DNA of 64,000 nt from contig NZ_JAEUAX010000008.1 in the NCBI RefSeq assembly GCF_019511645.1, positions 62,001 through 126,000 on the forward strand, in the 5' to 3' direction. This DNA comes from Microbacterium ureisolvens (GTDB taxonomy: Bacteria > Actinomycetota > Actinomycetes > Actinomycetales > Microbacteriaceae). A model generated the notes under the pieces. The model saw nothing but the letters and a program-made list of their open reading frames with translations, did not search any database and was not told the origin of the DNA. This document shows, piece after piece, positions 45,135-63,333 of this stretch (within the stretch, counting starts at the first letter, position 1; each line of letters opens with the position of its first letter). The translations under genes and the position numbers were made by a program.

Positions 45135-48100
45135 ATGCCGTCGAAGAAGCCGTTCATCCGTTCGTCCGCGAGTGGGGAGGCCACCCGCGCGCCACGACGC
45201 TGGAGGGCGCCGCGCGCGCTCGCGGTGGTGGTGGCAAGTGCACTCGCCGTCTTCGCCATACCGGGCGTCGCGCACGCGGATATCGTCACGAATACGGTGA
45301 CCGCCGCGGGCGAGAATGTGATGTTCGCGGGCGACACGACGAGCATCGGCTACGTGATCACGAACGTGAACATCAACGGCGGCGACACGCAGAACAGCTG
45401 CAATCCGGCCAGCGACGGCTCCAGCGCCACGCTGACCGTGAATGTCCCGGCAGGGGTGACGGTCACACCCGCCAGCCAGGTCTACTCCGCCTGCGGCACC
45501 GCCCGATACTTCGAGTTCGGTTCGAACACGGTGGGAACCTACTCCATCACTGTGACAGTGTCTGACACGGGTACCGGCACGTACAACACGGCCCCCGCCG
45601 CCTTCACGCTGACGGTGAAGGCACCGGTCGTGGTCAACACCGCTCCCACTGTGGCGGTCACCGGAGTCACGAACGGCGCCTCGTACGAGTTCGGCAACGT
45701 GCCGGCCGCAGTCTGCGACGTGACCGACAAGGAAGACGGCAGCTCGAGCTTCGACGCGAGCCTGAGCACGCTCGCCGGGCCGCGCGCCGCCGAAGGCCTA
45801 GGCAGCCAGACGGCGAGCTGCGACCACACCGACGCCGGCGGGCTCAACGCCAAGGCGTCGGCCAGCTACAGCATCGTCGACACCACCACGCCGCTGGTCA
45901 CCGTCGCCGCCCCCTCGGCGAAGGAGGCGACCGGCGCACTCACCCCGGTCACCTTCACCGCGAGTGCGCACGACGCCGTCGACGGAGACACGGCGGTCGC
46001 ATGCAAGACCGAAGAGGGCACCTCGTACGCGTCGGGCGACGCATTCCCCGTAGGCACGACGACGCTGATCTGTTCGGCGACGGACAAGGCGGGCAACACG
46101 GGCGTGAGCGACTCGTTCGACGTGGTCGTCAACGACACGACCGCACCGGAAGTCAAGACCTCCTCCAACCTCGTTGTCGGCAACGACGTCGCCACGGTGA
46201 CATATGACGCGGCGACGGCGATGGACCTCGTCGACGGCGCGGTGTCGGCCACCTGCACGCCGGAGTCCGGCACCGCTTTCGCACTCGGCACCACCACTGT
46301 CACCTGCTCGGCCACCGACAAGGCCGGCAACGAGGGCAGCGCAACCTTCACCGTCGAGGTGCAGGATGTGACCAAGCCGATCGTGACCGTGCCGGCGAAT
46401 CTCTCGGTCGAGGCGTCGGCCGCGAACGGCGCGACAGTGACCTACGGCGGCGTGAGCGCTGTCGACGATGTCGACGGCGACGTCGAGGTCACGTGCACCG
46501 CGGCATCCGGTACGGTCTTCGCCCTCGGTGACACGACGGTGACCTGCTCAGCCTCCGACAAGGCCGGGAACACCGGCAAGAACTCCTTCATCGTGACCGT
46601 CGCAGACACCACGGCTCCGACCGTGAAGGTGCCGGCAGACATCGCCGCCGAAGCAACCTCCGGCACCGGTGCGGTCGTGACCTTCAGCGCGTCGGCGAGC
46701 GACGTCGTCGACGGCGACATGCAGGCGACGTGCGCGCCCGCGTCCGGTTCGAAGTTCGCGCTCGGGAAGACCGTGGTCATCTGCTCGGCGATCGATGCTG
46801 CGGGCAACCCCGCCGACAAGAGCTTCTCGATCACCGTGAGCGACACGACCGCGCCCGACGTGAAGGTGCCCGCCGACGTGACGGCGGAGGCCACCGACCC
46901 CGACGGCGCTCAGGTGACGTACGGCGACGCCTCGGCTCTCGACATCGTGGACGGGTCGATCACCCCCACCTGCGCGCCGGCTTCGAACAGCACGTTCAAG
47001 CTCGGCGCCACCACCGTGACGTGCACCGCCACCGACGCGGCCGGCAACACCGGCGAAGCCGAGTTCACGGTGACGGTCCGCGACACGACGAAGCCCGAGG
47101 TGAACGCGCCCGCCAACCTGGTAGTCGGCAACACCTCGCCCCTGGGAGCTGCGGGTGTCGTCTACGGCGGCGCCACTGCCCACGACCTCGTCAGCGGTGA
47201 CCTTCCCGTCACCTGCACGCCGCCGTCGGGCAGCTTCTTCGGTCTCGGAGTGAACACGGTCACGTGCTCCGCCGAGGACGGTGCGGGCAACGTCGGTTCG
47301 GCCGAGTTCACGATCGAGGTGCAGGATCAGACCAAGCCCATCGTCACGGTCCCGGCCGACATCGTCAAGGAGGCCACCGGGGCGAACGGCGCCACGGTGA
47401 GCTACTTCGGGGTGGGCGCGACCGACGACGTCGACGGTCCGCTCACCCCGATCTGCAGCACGGCCAGCGGTACGGTCTTCCCGCTCGGCACGACGACCGT
47501 GACCTGCTCCGCGACCGACAAGGCAGGCAACAAGGGCGACAACACGTTCACCGTGACGGTCGTCGACACCACGACCCCCACCGTGACGGTGCCCGACGAC
47601 CGGTCGGCAACGGCGACGTCGGCCGACGGTGCGGCCGTCGCATATGCGGCGCCGACGGCGAGCGACATCGTCGACGGGAGCGTCGCGGCCAGCTGCGACA
47701 AGCCGTCGGGGAGCGTGTTCCCGCTCGGTACCACCACCGTGACCTGCACGGCGACCGACAACGCCGGCAACACGGGAGAGAAGTCGTTCACCGTCACGGT
47801 GACCGCGGCGTGGTCGCATGTGCTGCAGCCGATCAACGCCAACGGCAGCTCCATCTTCAAGCTGGGCAGCACGGTGCCCGTGAAGTTCACGCTGACGGGC
47901 GCCAGCGCCGGGATCAGCAACCTCGTCGCTCGACTGTACGTCGCGCGCATGACGGGAGCGGCTGCGGGAACCGAAGTGGAGGCGATCTCGACCGCCGCCG
48001 CCACCACGGGCAATCTCTTCCGCTACGACGCGACAGCCGGCCAGTACATCTTCAACCTCGGTACGAAGACGCTGAGCGCCGGGACCTACCAGTTGCGGAT

Positions 48101-48149
48101 CGACCTTGGCGACGGCGAGACGCACACCGTGAAGATCACCCTGAGGTAG
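45135..48149 (+). CDS. Secreted protein with eight HYR repeats and a PxKF-type C-terminal domain
   Basis: A 1,004-residue protein. A signal peptide (~residues 20-50, cleavage after AHA) precedes a ~200-residue N-terminal region, then eight HYR-like (hyalin) repeats of ~80 residues, each bounded by D-x-T-x-P-x-V and containing CSATDKAGN-type motifs. The C-terminal domain (INANGSSIFKLGSTVPVKFTL, with the P-x-K-F core) matches PxKF/HYR-associated domains. There is no sorting signal, so it is secreted or non-covalently attached. Repeats of this kind usually mediate adhesion. The ATG has GGGAGG upstream. Confidence 0.88.
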   Translation: MPSKKPFIRSSASGEATRAPRRWRAPRALAVVVASALAVFAIPGVAHADIVTNTVTAAGENVMFAGDTTSIGYVITNVNINGGDTQNSCNPASDGSSATLTVNVPAGVTVTPASQVYSACGTARYFEFGSNTVGTYSITVTVSDTGTGTYNTAPAAFTLTVKAPVVVNTAPTVAVTGVTNGASYEFGNVPAAVCDVTDKEDGSSSFDASLSTLAGPRAAEGLGSQTASCDHTDAGGLNAKASASYSIVDTTTPLVTVAAPSAKEATGALTPVTFTASAHDAVDGDTAVACKTEEGTSYASGDAFPVGTTTLICSATDKAGNTGVSDSFDVVVNDTTAPEVKTSSNLVVGNDVATVTYDAATAMDLVDGAVSATCTPESGTAFALGTTTVTCSATDKAGNEGSATFTVEVQDVTKPIVTVPANLSVEASAANGATVTYGGVSAVDDVDGDVEVTCTAASGTVFALGDTTVTCSASDKAGNTGKNSFIVTVADTTAPTVKVPADIAAEATSGTGAVVTFSASASDVVDGDMQATCAPASGSKFALGKTVVICSAIDAAGNPADKSFSITVSDTTAPDVKVPADVTAEATDPDGAQVTYGDASALDIVDGSITPTCAPASNSTFKLGATTVTCTATDAAGNTGEAEFTVTVRDTTKPEVNAPANLVVGNTSPLGAAGVVYGGATAHDLVSGDLPVTCTPPSGSFFGLGVNTVTCSAEDGAGNVGSAEFTIEVQDQTKPIVTVPADIVKEATGANGATVSYFGVGATDDVDGPLTPICSTASGTVFPLGTTTVTCSATDKAGNKGDNTFTVTVVDTTTPTVTVPDDRSATATSADGAAVAYAAPTASDIVDGSVAASCDKPSGSVFPLGTTTVTCTATDNAGNTGEKSFTVTVTAAWSHVLQPINANGSSIFKLGSTVPVKFTLTGASAGISNLVARLYVARMTGAAAGTEVEAISTAAATTGNLFRYDATAGQYIFNLGTKTLSAGTYQLRIDLGDGETHTVKITLR

Positions 48150-48247
48150 GCGCCCGGTAAGCGAAGAAGATGGACCGGTCCTGAGGGCCGGTCCATCATC
48201 GTGCGGCAGTCGGCGGCCGAGTCGCAGCATCCATTGCCCGCCAACGG

Positions 48248-48279
48248 CGAAGGGCCCTGGCGCAAGCCAGGGCCCTTCG
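48248..48279. terminator. Hairpin B, shared by the HYR gene and rpoC
   Basis: A perfect 14-bp stem (arm CGAAGGGCCCTGGC, loop GCAA), 31 nt before the rpoC stop and ~100 nt past the HYR stop. It can terminate either strand. It is nearly identical to hairpin A (44900-44929), differing only in the loop and one flanking pair. Confidence 0.75.
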
Positions 48280-48310
48280 TTCGAGCATCGGGGTCGTTCA
48301 GACCCGAAAC

Positions 48311-52183
<3,873 letters not shown>

Positions 52184-52224
52184 TGGTTCTCCTGTGTCGG
52201 AAATTCGTTCGTTACCTGGCGCGC

Positions 52225-55725
<3,501 letters not shown>

Positions 55726-55808
55726 GGGGATTACCTCCGTGGGCCCGTGGGGCTCGTTTCCTTGTCGTCAGGTGGAGTGCTCGTCATCCCCGAAACCCGC
55801 GCGGCACT

Positions 55809-55826
55809 CCTCACGTGAACGTGAGG
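55809..55826 (-). other. Palindrome in the rpoB leader
   Basis: A perfect 8-bp inverted repeat (CCTCACGT, 2-nt loop, ACGTGAGG) about 85 nt upstream of the rpoB TTG. It could be a leader hairpin or a binding site with a CACGT core. Confidence 0.45.
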
Positions 55827-55886
55827 GGGCGCAGGCACAGCCGACCACCATATGAGGGCAGGGGGAATCCAAGAGCGCAAAGACCC

Positions 55887-55915
55887 ACTATACGTCGCAC
55901 GACGCGCCGTGTCCA
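55887..55915 (-). promoter_or_regulatory. Predicted rpoB promoter
   Basis: On the minus strand: -35 TGGACA (55910-55915, one mismatch to TTGACA), 17-nt spacer, -10 TATAGT (55887-55892). It is the best promoter match in the window. Its -35 is 9 bp from the -35 of the divergent STAND promoter. Confidence 0.8.
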
Positions 55916-55924
55916 GTCGGATTC

Positions 55925-55953
55925 TTGAAAAGTTCTGGATGCTGCGGTATAAG
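55925..55953 (+). promoter_or_regulatory. Predicted STAND gene promoter
   Basis: -35 TTGAAA (55925-55930), 17-nt spacer, -10 TATAAG (55948-55953). It faces away from rpoB. Its position inside the longest in-frame extension of the STAND ORF rules that extension out and leaves a leader of ~60 nt before the ATG at 56018. Confidence 0.65.
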
Positions 55954-56017
55954 CCCAGAGCCTCCGATACATCGATGCACTGAAACCGTGGCGGAATCGC
56001 CCAGATCGCGCCAATAT

Positions 56018-58657
56018 ATGCACATGACTGGGGTGGAACACCCCGTGATCCGTACGCCCGACCAGCGGATCCGGGTGTTCGTGAGCTCGACCCTGCGCGA
56101 GCTCGCGGAAGAACGCGAAGCAGTGCGGTCGGCCATCGAGCGACTCCGACTCGCGCCCGTGATGTTCGAACTCGGCGCCCGCCCCCACCCGCCCCGAGAC
56201 CTCTACCGCTCCTACCTCGCCCAATCCGACATCTTCATCGGCATCTACGGCCAGAGCTACGGCTGGGTCGCCCCCGACGAGAACGTCTCCGGCCTCGAAG
56301 ACGAATACAACCTCGCCCCCGCCGGCATGCCCAAACTCATCTACGTCAAAGACGCCGACACCCGCGACGAACGACTCACCCACCTCATCGCCCGCATCCA
56401 AGCCGACGACACCGCCGCCTACCTCCACTTCCACAACGCCCAAGACCTCGAAGACCACGTCGCCGGCGACCTCGCCATGCTCCTCGCCGAACGCTTCGAC
56501 GAATCCCGTGCGGCGGAGGCGCCCGACGCCGATGCGGCCCCGGTGAGCCTGGTCGGCCGCGTCCCGGTGCCCTATACGACCACCATCGGCCGCGAGGCCG
56601 ACATCGACGCGGTACGCACGCTCCTGGCGCGGGGGACCGACCGTGTCGTGAGCCTCATCGGGCCGGGCGGCATCGGCAAGAGCCGGCTCGCGATCGAGTC
56701 GGCGCTGGCGTGCGGCGACCTCTTCCCGGACGGCGTGTACTTCGTCCTCCTCGAGGGCGTGCTCGAACCGGGGCTTCTCCTGCCGACGATCGCCTACTAT
56801 CTCGGCATCCGTGACAACGGCGAAGCCGCGCTCGAGGAGCGCATCGCCCACGCCCTCGCGGATCGCCGCGTGCTGATCGTGCTCGACAACTTCGAGCAGA
56901 TCGTGGATGCCGCACCCGTCCTGGTGCGGCTGTACACGGTGGCGCCGACGGCGACGTTCCTCGTGACGAGCCGGGTCGTGCTGCGCATCCGCGGCGAGCG
57001 CGTGTACGAGGTGCCGCCGCTCACGACGCCCGCCGGTGACGGCCCGGCGAGCCTGGACCGCACCACGCGCTCGGCCGCGGTCTCGCTGTTCGTCGACCGC
57101 GCACGGGCGATCGATCCCCACTTCGACGTGACGCCCGGCAATGCCCGGGATCTCGCGGACATCTGCCGCAGGCTCGAAGGCCTGCCGCTGGCGATAGAGC
57201 TCGCCGCCGCGAAGGTCAGGATCCTGAACCCGGCGCAGATCGCGACGCGTCTCGAGAAGAGCCTGCCGCTGCTGACGGCGGCGGTGCGCGACCTGCCCGA
57301 GCGGCACCGCACGATGAGGGCGACGATCGACTGGAGCGTGAGCCTCCTGCCGCCCGAGCAGCGCGACCTCCTCGAGGACCTCGGAGTGTTCGCGACGAGG
57401 TTCACGCTCGACGCCGTCGAGGCGCTGGGCGAGGGCAGTGCGTGGGGCACCCACGCGATCGACGCCCTCGCCGCGCTCGCGGACGGCTCGCTCGTGAAGC
57501 AGAGCGAGCTCGGCGGGCGGCGGGTGTTCTCGCTCCTGGCGATCGTGCGCGAATACGCCCTCGGACGCCTCAAGGAGCGCGGCGACGCCGAGCGCGTGCG
57601 CCGCGCCCACGCCGATTACTACCGCGCGCTCGTCGAGCGCATCGCCCCTGATCTCGGCGGACGCGGCCAGGCCGACGCCGTGGTGCGCCTCGGCCTCGAT
57701 CTGCCGAACCTCCGCGCGGCCGTTCGCCACCTCGTCTACACGAACCGGCTCGACGACGCCGGCGACTTCGCGTGGTGCCTGCTGATCTACTGGTGGATCT
57801 CGGGCTTCTTCGCAGAGGTGCGGGTGTGGATGCTCGAGCTCCTCGAGAAGCAGCACGAGCAGCCGATCACCCCGCACACCCGCGCGATCGCCTGGTTCTT
57901 CGCGCTGTGGGGGGAGATGTGGCAGCGCCCCAGCGAGCAGGTGGTGGCCGGGCTCGGCGAATGCGTGCGCCTCTTCCGCGAGAGCGGCGACGAGGACGCG
58001 GCGGCGATGGCCCTCGCCGCCCGGGCCACGGCGCGCGTGCAGTTCTCCCATCTCGACACCGACAAGGCCGAGGCGGAACTGCGCGAGGCGGTCGTGACGC
58101 TGCGCCGTCTCGGCAACACGTGGGCGGAGGCGATCACCGAGGTCTCGCTCGGCCGGCTCGCTTGGGTGCGCGGTTCCACCGACGACGCGCTCGCGCACTT
58201 CGATCGGGCCACCTCGGTCGCCGAGTCCCGCGGCGATCTGTTCACGACCTCCGTCGCCGGCAACCTCCGCTCGCGGCTCAACTTCCAGCTGGGCCGCATC
58301 GACGAGGCGGAACGCGAGTTCGTGCACACCCTTCTCATCTCGGTCGGACTGCACTACGACGAGGGCGTCGCGTATGGGCTCGAGGGGGTGTGCGCGGTCG
58401 CCGCCGCGCACGGGGAGGCCTGGCGGGCGGCGGCGCTGGCTGTGGCGGCCGGAGAGATCCGCCGGCGCATCGGCATCTTCGACGTGGAGGCCTTCACCGT
58501 CCACACGCCGTATCTCGAGATCCTGCGCGGCCGCGATCCGCAGAGCGTCGAGGCCGGTGAGCTCGCCGGGGCCGAGCTCACCGTCGCCGAGGCGGTGCAG
58601 CTGGCCCTCTCCGAGGAGGAGTTCGAGAGCGTCGCCGAGGCGCTGCGCGCCTGGTAG
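56018..58657 (+). CDS. DUF4062-STAND NTPase with TPR repeats (putative conflict-system sensor)
   Basis: An 879-residue protein. Residues ~15-160 are a DUF4062 domain (IRVFVSSTLRELAEERE, DIFIGIYGQSYGW, PKLIYVKD). NB-ARC/STAND follows: Walker A GPGGIGKS (215-222), Walker B VLIVLD (285-290), FLVTSR and a GLPLAIEL motif, then a winged-helix domain (PEQRDLLEDLGVF). TPR-like helices fill residues ~560-870. The start at 56018 is chosen on the promoter and loss of conservation upstream; 56024 is an alternative. STAND proteins are usually self-inhibited switches that oligomerise on sensing a ligand. Codons in residues ~49-163 differ sharply from the rest of the gene. Confidence 0.88.
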   Translation: MHMTGVEHPVIRTPDQRIRVFVSSTLRELAEEREAVRSAIERLRLAPVMFELGARPHPPRDLYRSYLAQSDIFIGIYGQSYGWVAPDENVSGLEDEYNLAPAGMPKLIYVKDADTRDERLTHLIARIQADDTAAYLHFHNAQDLEDHVAGDLAMLLAERFDESRAAEAPDADAAPVSLVGRVPVPYTTTIGREADIDAVRTLLARGTDRVVSLIGPGGIGKSRLAIESALACGDLFPDGVYFVLLEGVLEPGLLLPTIAYYLGIRDNGEAALEERIAHALADRRVLIVLDNFEQIVDAAPVLVRLYTVAPTATFLVTSRVVLRIRGERVYEVPPLTTPAGDGPASLDRTTRSAAVSLFVDRARAIDPHFDVTPGNARDLADICRRLEGLPLAIELAAAKVRILNPAQIATRLEKSLPLLTAAVRDLPERHRTMRATIDWSVSLLPPEQRDLLEDLGVFATRFTLDAVEALGEGSAWGTHAIDALAALADGSLVKQSELGGRRVFSLLAIVREYALGRLKERGDAERVRRAHADYYRALVERIAPDLGGRGQADAVVRLGLDLPNLRAAVRHLVYTNRLDDAGDFAWCLLIYWWISGFFAEVRVWMLELLEKQHEQPITPHTRAIAWFFALWGEMWQRPSEQVVAGLGECVRLFRESGDEDAAAMALAARATARVQFSHLDTDKAEAELREAVVTLRRLGNTWAEAITEVSLGRLAWVRGSTDDALAHFDRATSVAESRGDLFTTSVAGNLRSRLNFQLGRIDEAEREFVHTLLISVGLHYDEGVAYGLEGVCAVAAAHGEAWRAAALAVAAGEIRRRIGIFDVEAFTVHTPYLEILRGRDPQSVEAGELAGAELTVAEAVQLALSEEEFESVAEALRAW
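56162..56505 (+). other. Codon-usage patch inside the DUF4062 domain
   Basis: Within these ~115 codons, Glu is GAA in 7 of 8, Gln CAA in 3 of 4, Lys AAA in 2 of 2, and Ala only GCC. Upstream and especially downstream codons switch to GAG, AAG and abundant GCG. The change is abrupt near 56505. This suggests the segment was exchanged by recombination or came from another source. Confidence 0.65.
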
Positions 58658-58660
58658 CAC

Positions 58661-58689
58661 GACGGATGCTGCGGGCCGCGGCATCCGTC
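58661..58689 (+). terminator. Hairpin after the STAND gene
   Basis: A GGATGC/GCATCC-type inverted repeat (outer arm GACGGATGC, 9 bp, with further pairing of CGG/CCG inside), 3 nt past the stop. It likely ends the STAND transcript, leaving the CHAT-metacaspase pair under separate control. Confidence 0.55.
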
Positions 58690-58830
58690 TCTCCGAGGTA
58701 TCACGACGGGGCGCGGCGCGCTCTGGTGCGGTGAGGCGTGCGCTCGTATGCTGTGCACCGGACTGCACTCCTCGGATTCATGTGGGTGACGGTGCCCGTG
58801 GGGAACGGGCAGCGGAGCGAGGGGGTCGGG

Positions 58831-61020
58831 ATGACTCTGGTTCCGGATGTGCCGCGCGTCGAGGTCGACGCCGACGACGATGCCCTCGAGGTGCTTCTGG
58901 ACCCCGCCCCGCCCGGGACCGGCCCCGATCAGACGGGCATCATGCTGCTCGCCGACGCCGTTCTGCACGCGCGGGCCGACACCGCCGCCACCGTGCGCGT
59001 GAGCGGGTCGGACGACTTCCACTACGCCGTGATCGTCTCGGACGACGCAGGGACGCGCCTCGTCCGCCTCGAGCCCGACGCCGACGGCTACTCCGCGCGC
59101 ATCGCCGTGCGCGGCGGCGAGAGGGTGCACCTCAGCGTCGTCGCGAGCGACTTCGAGACCGGGATGGCCGCGCTCGAGGAGAGGGTCGCACAGGGCGGCA
59201 TGGGAGCCGGGGGCGAAGAGGCCACGACAGCAGGGCCACCGCCCGACCTCGGCGACGTCTTCGGCGGCGGGTTCACCGTGGGGGGACGATCCCCCGGGCT
59301 CGCGCCGCCACCCATGGCCGCTCCGGCGCCCCCGCCGCCGCCCATGGCTGCTCCGGCTCCGGCAGCCCCGCCGCCGCCCGCGCCGCCACCCGGACCCGTC
59401 CCGGCGCCCGGCCCCACGGCGCGACCGGCACCGCCGTCGACAGGGGTCGCGGGCGCCGCGCCCGTGCCCGCGTTCGTCGACGCGGCGATCCCGTCGCGGC
59501 TGGTGCAGGGGATGGGGTTCGAGGCGGTCGTCCGGGTGTCGCTGCACGATCTCGCGCCCGCCGCGGGCACCGCGCACCTCAAGGCTCCGGCGAGGTTCGA
59601 CCCGACGCGCGAGATCGAGGTGGCCCTGCAGCTGCGCGGTCTGTCGTTCGCAGGCGGGCAGCCGTCGTCCGTCACCACCACACTGCCCGCCGCGGCCGAC
59701 GAACCTCGAAGGCTCGTCTTCCAGCTCGTCCCGCGCGATCCGGGACGCGGTCACATCACCGTGAAGTTCACTCAGCCGCCGGCGGTGGCGACTTTGGCCA
59801 CGCTGGCGCTGAGCGCCCCGATCCTCCCCGCCGATGCGGGTGACGCCGGCACCGGCGACGAGCACGTGGTCGAGGCATCCGTCGCCGTCCCGCCCCGCAG
59901 CATCGCGGACCTGCCGACACTCGCGATCGACGAATCCATCGCGAGTGGCCGCAGCGAGCTCGTCATCACCGCGAAGATCGGCGACGCGGTGGCGCGCCAC
60001 ACGGCGCACCTGCCCGACAAGGCGGGCTACGTCGAGCAGATCTACGCGGACCTCGCGGGCATCCGCGCCGCCTACGAGAAGGAGGCGAAGGCCGACGCCG
60101 AGGCGGCCGCCGTCACCGCCCGGCGCGAGATGCGCTCGCTGGGCGCACGGATCGCGCGCGAGCTCCTCGGCGACGAGGTCAATTCTCTGCTGTGGAACAG
60201 GAGGCGGCGGATCCCGCAGCTCGTGCTGCAGACGTCGGGCGAGCTCGACATCCCGTGGGAGATCGTGCACCTGGTGCCCGTGGGCAGCCAGCGACCCGAT
60301 CCGGATCGGTTCTTCCTGGGCGATCTCGGGCTCATGCGATGGATGTACGGGACGCCCAGGCCCACCGTCATCCCGGTCGACCCGCGGCGCGTCGTCGCAA
60401 TCGCGCCGAGCTACGTCAACCGGCGTCTGCGCCTGCCCCGCGCACGCGAAGAGGTCACGGTGCTCAAGAAGCTCCTGGGGCGCACGCCGCGAACGGCGGC
60501 CGACTCGGCGCAGCTGCGAGCCGCGATCTCGCAGGGCGAGTTCGACCTGCTCCACTTCGCCGGGCACGGCCGGTGGCGGGACGTGGCGCCGCTCGGGCAG
60601 GAGATCGCGTTCGCCCGCTTCTCCCTGCGGCGAAACGACGAGTCCGCCTCCTACACGGACTCCGATGCCCGCCGGGACCTGCCCGAAGCAGGCACGGATC
60701 ACGCGCGGGAATCCACGCCGTTCGTGTTCCTGAGCGCCTGCGATGTGGGACGCCTGCGCTCGGGAGCGACCGGTCTCGGCGGCTTCGCCGAGGTGTTCCT
60801 GCGGGGCGGCGTCGGGGTGTTCATCGGGTGCTCGTGGGCTGTGCGCGACGACGTCACCGCCGTGTTCGTCCGCACGTTCTACGAGAACGCGCTGCGCGAC
60901 GGCACCACGCTCGGCGAGGCCGTCCTCGCGGCGCGACGCGCCGCGCGCGAGGCGGGGGATCTCACCTCGCTCGCGTTCACCGTGTTCGCCGATCCTCGCG
61001 CCAGGTTCGAACCCCGATGA
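58831..61020 (+). CDS. CHAT-domain cysteine protease with proline-rich linker
   Basis: A 729-residue protein. The C-terminal CHAT (caspase-fold) domain has the His in LLHFAGHG (H579) and the Cys in VFLSACDVG (C637), so it should be active. Residues 1-130 form a small beta-rich N-terminal domain with no recognised family; 155-210 is a Pro-rich linker (PPPPMAAPAPAAPPP), and 215-420 a beta-rich region. The ATG at 58831 has AGGGGG upstream. CHAT proteases in related bacterial systems are activated by STAND or TPR partners. It is separated from the metacaspase gene by 69 nt and probably co-transcribed. Confidence 0.9.
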   Translation: MTLVPDVPRVEVDADDDALEVLLDPAPPGTGPDQTGIMLLADAVLHARADTAATVRVSGSDDFHYAVIVSDDAGTRLVRLEPDADGYSARIAVRGGERVHLSVVASDFETGMAALEERVAQGGMGAGGEEATTAGPPPDLGDVFGGGFTVGGRSPGLAPPPMAAPAPPPPPMAAPAPAAPPPPAPPPGPVPAPGPTARPAPPSTGVAGAAPVPAFVDAAIPSRLVQGMGFEAVVRVSLHDLAPAAGTAHLKAPARFDPTREIEVALQLRGLSFAGGQPSSVTTTLPAAADEPRRLVFQLVPRDPGRGHITVKFTQPPAVATLATLALSAPILPADAGDAGTGDEHVVEASVAVPPRSIADLPTLAIDESIASGRSELVITAKIGDAVARHTAHLPDKAGYVEQIYADLAGIRAAYEKEAKADAEAAAVTARREMRSLGARIARELLGDEVNSLLWNRRRRIPQLVLQTSGELDIPWEIVHLVPVGSQRPDPDRFFLGDLGLMRWMYGTPRPTVIPVDPRRVVAIAPSYVNRRLRLPRAREEVTVLKKLLGRTPRTAADSAQLRAAISQGEFDLLHFAGHGRWRDVAPLGQEIAFARFSLRRNDESASYTDSDARRDLPEAGTDHARESTPFVFLSACDVGRLRSGATGLGGFAEVFLRGGVGVFIGCSWAVRDDVTAVFVRTFYENALRDGTTLGEAVLAARRAAREAGDLTSLAFTVFADPRARFEPR

Positions 61021-61089
61021 CCGGCCCGCGAACGCGGTCCGCACGCACGACGGCCCACCGCAATCCACCAGCAGACAGGACGTGACACC

Positions 61090-63315
<2,226 letters not shown>

Positions 63316-63333
63316 CCGATCCGGTCGGGGGCG

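Noticed and set aside
55925..56017. 31-residue extension of the STAND protein from a TTG at 55925
   Set aside because: The TTG lies in the predicted -35 box, and the extension has no DUF4062 conservation.
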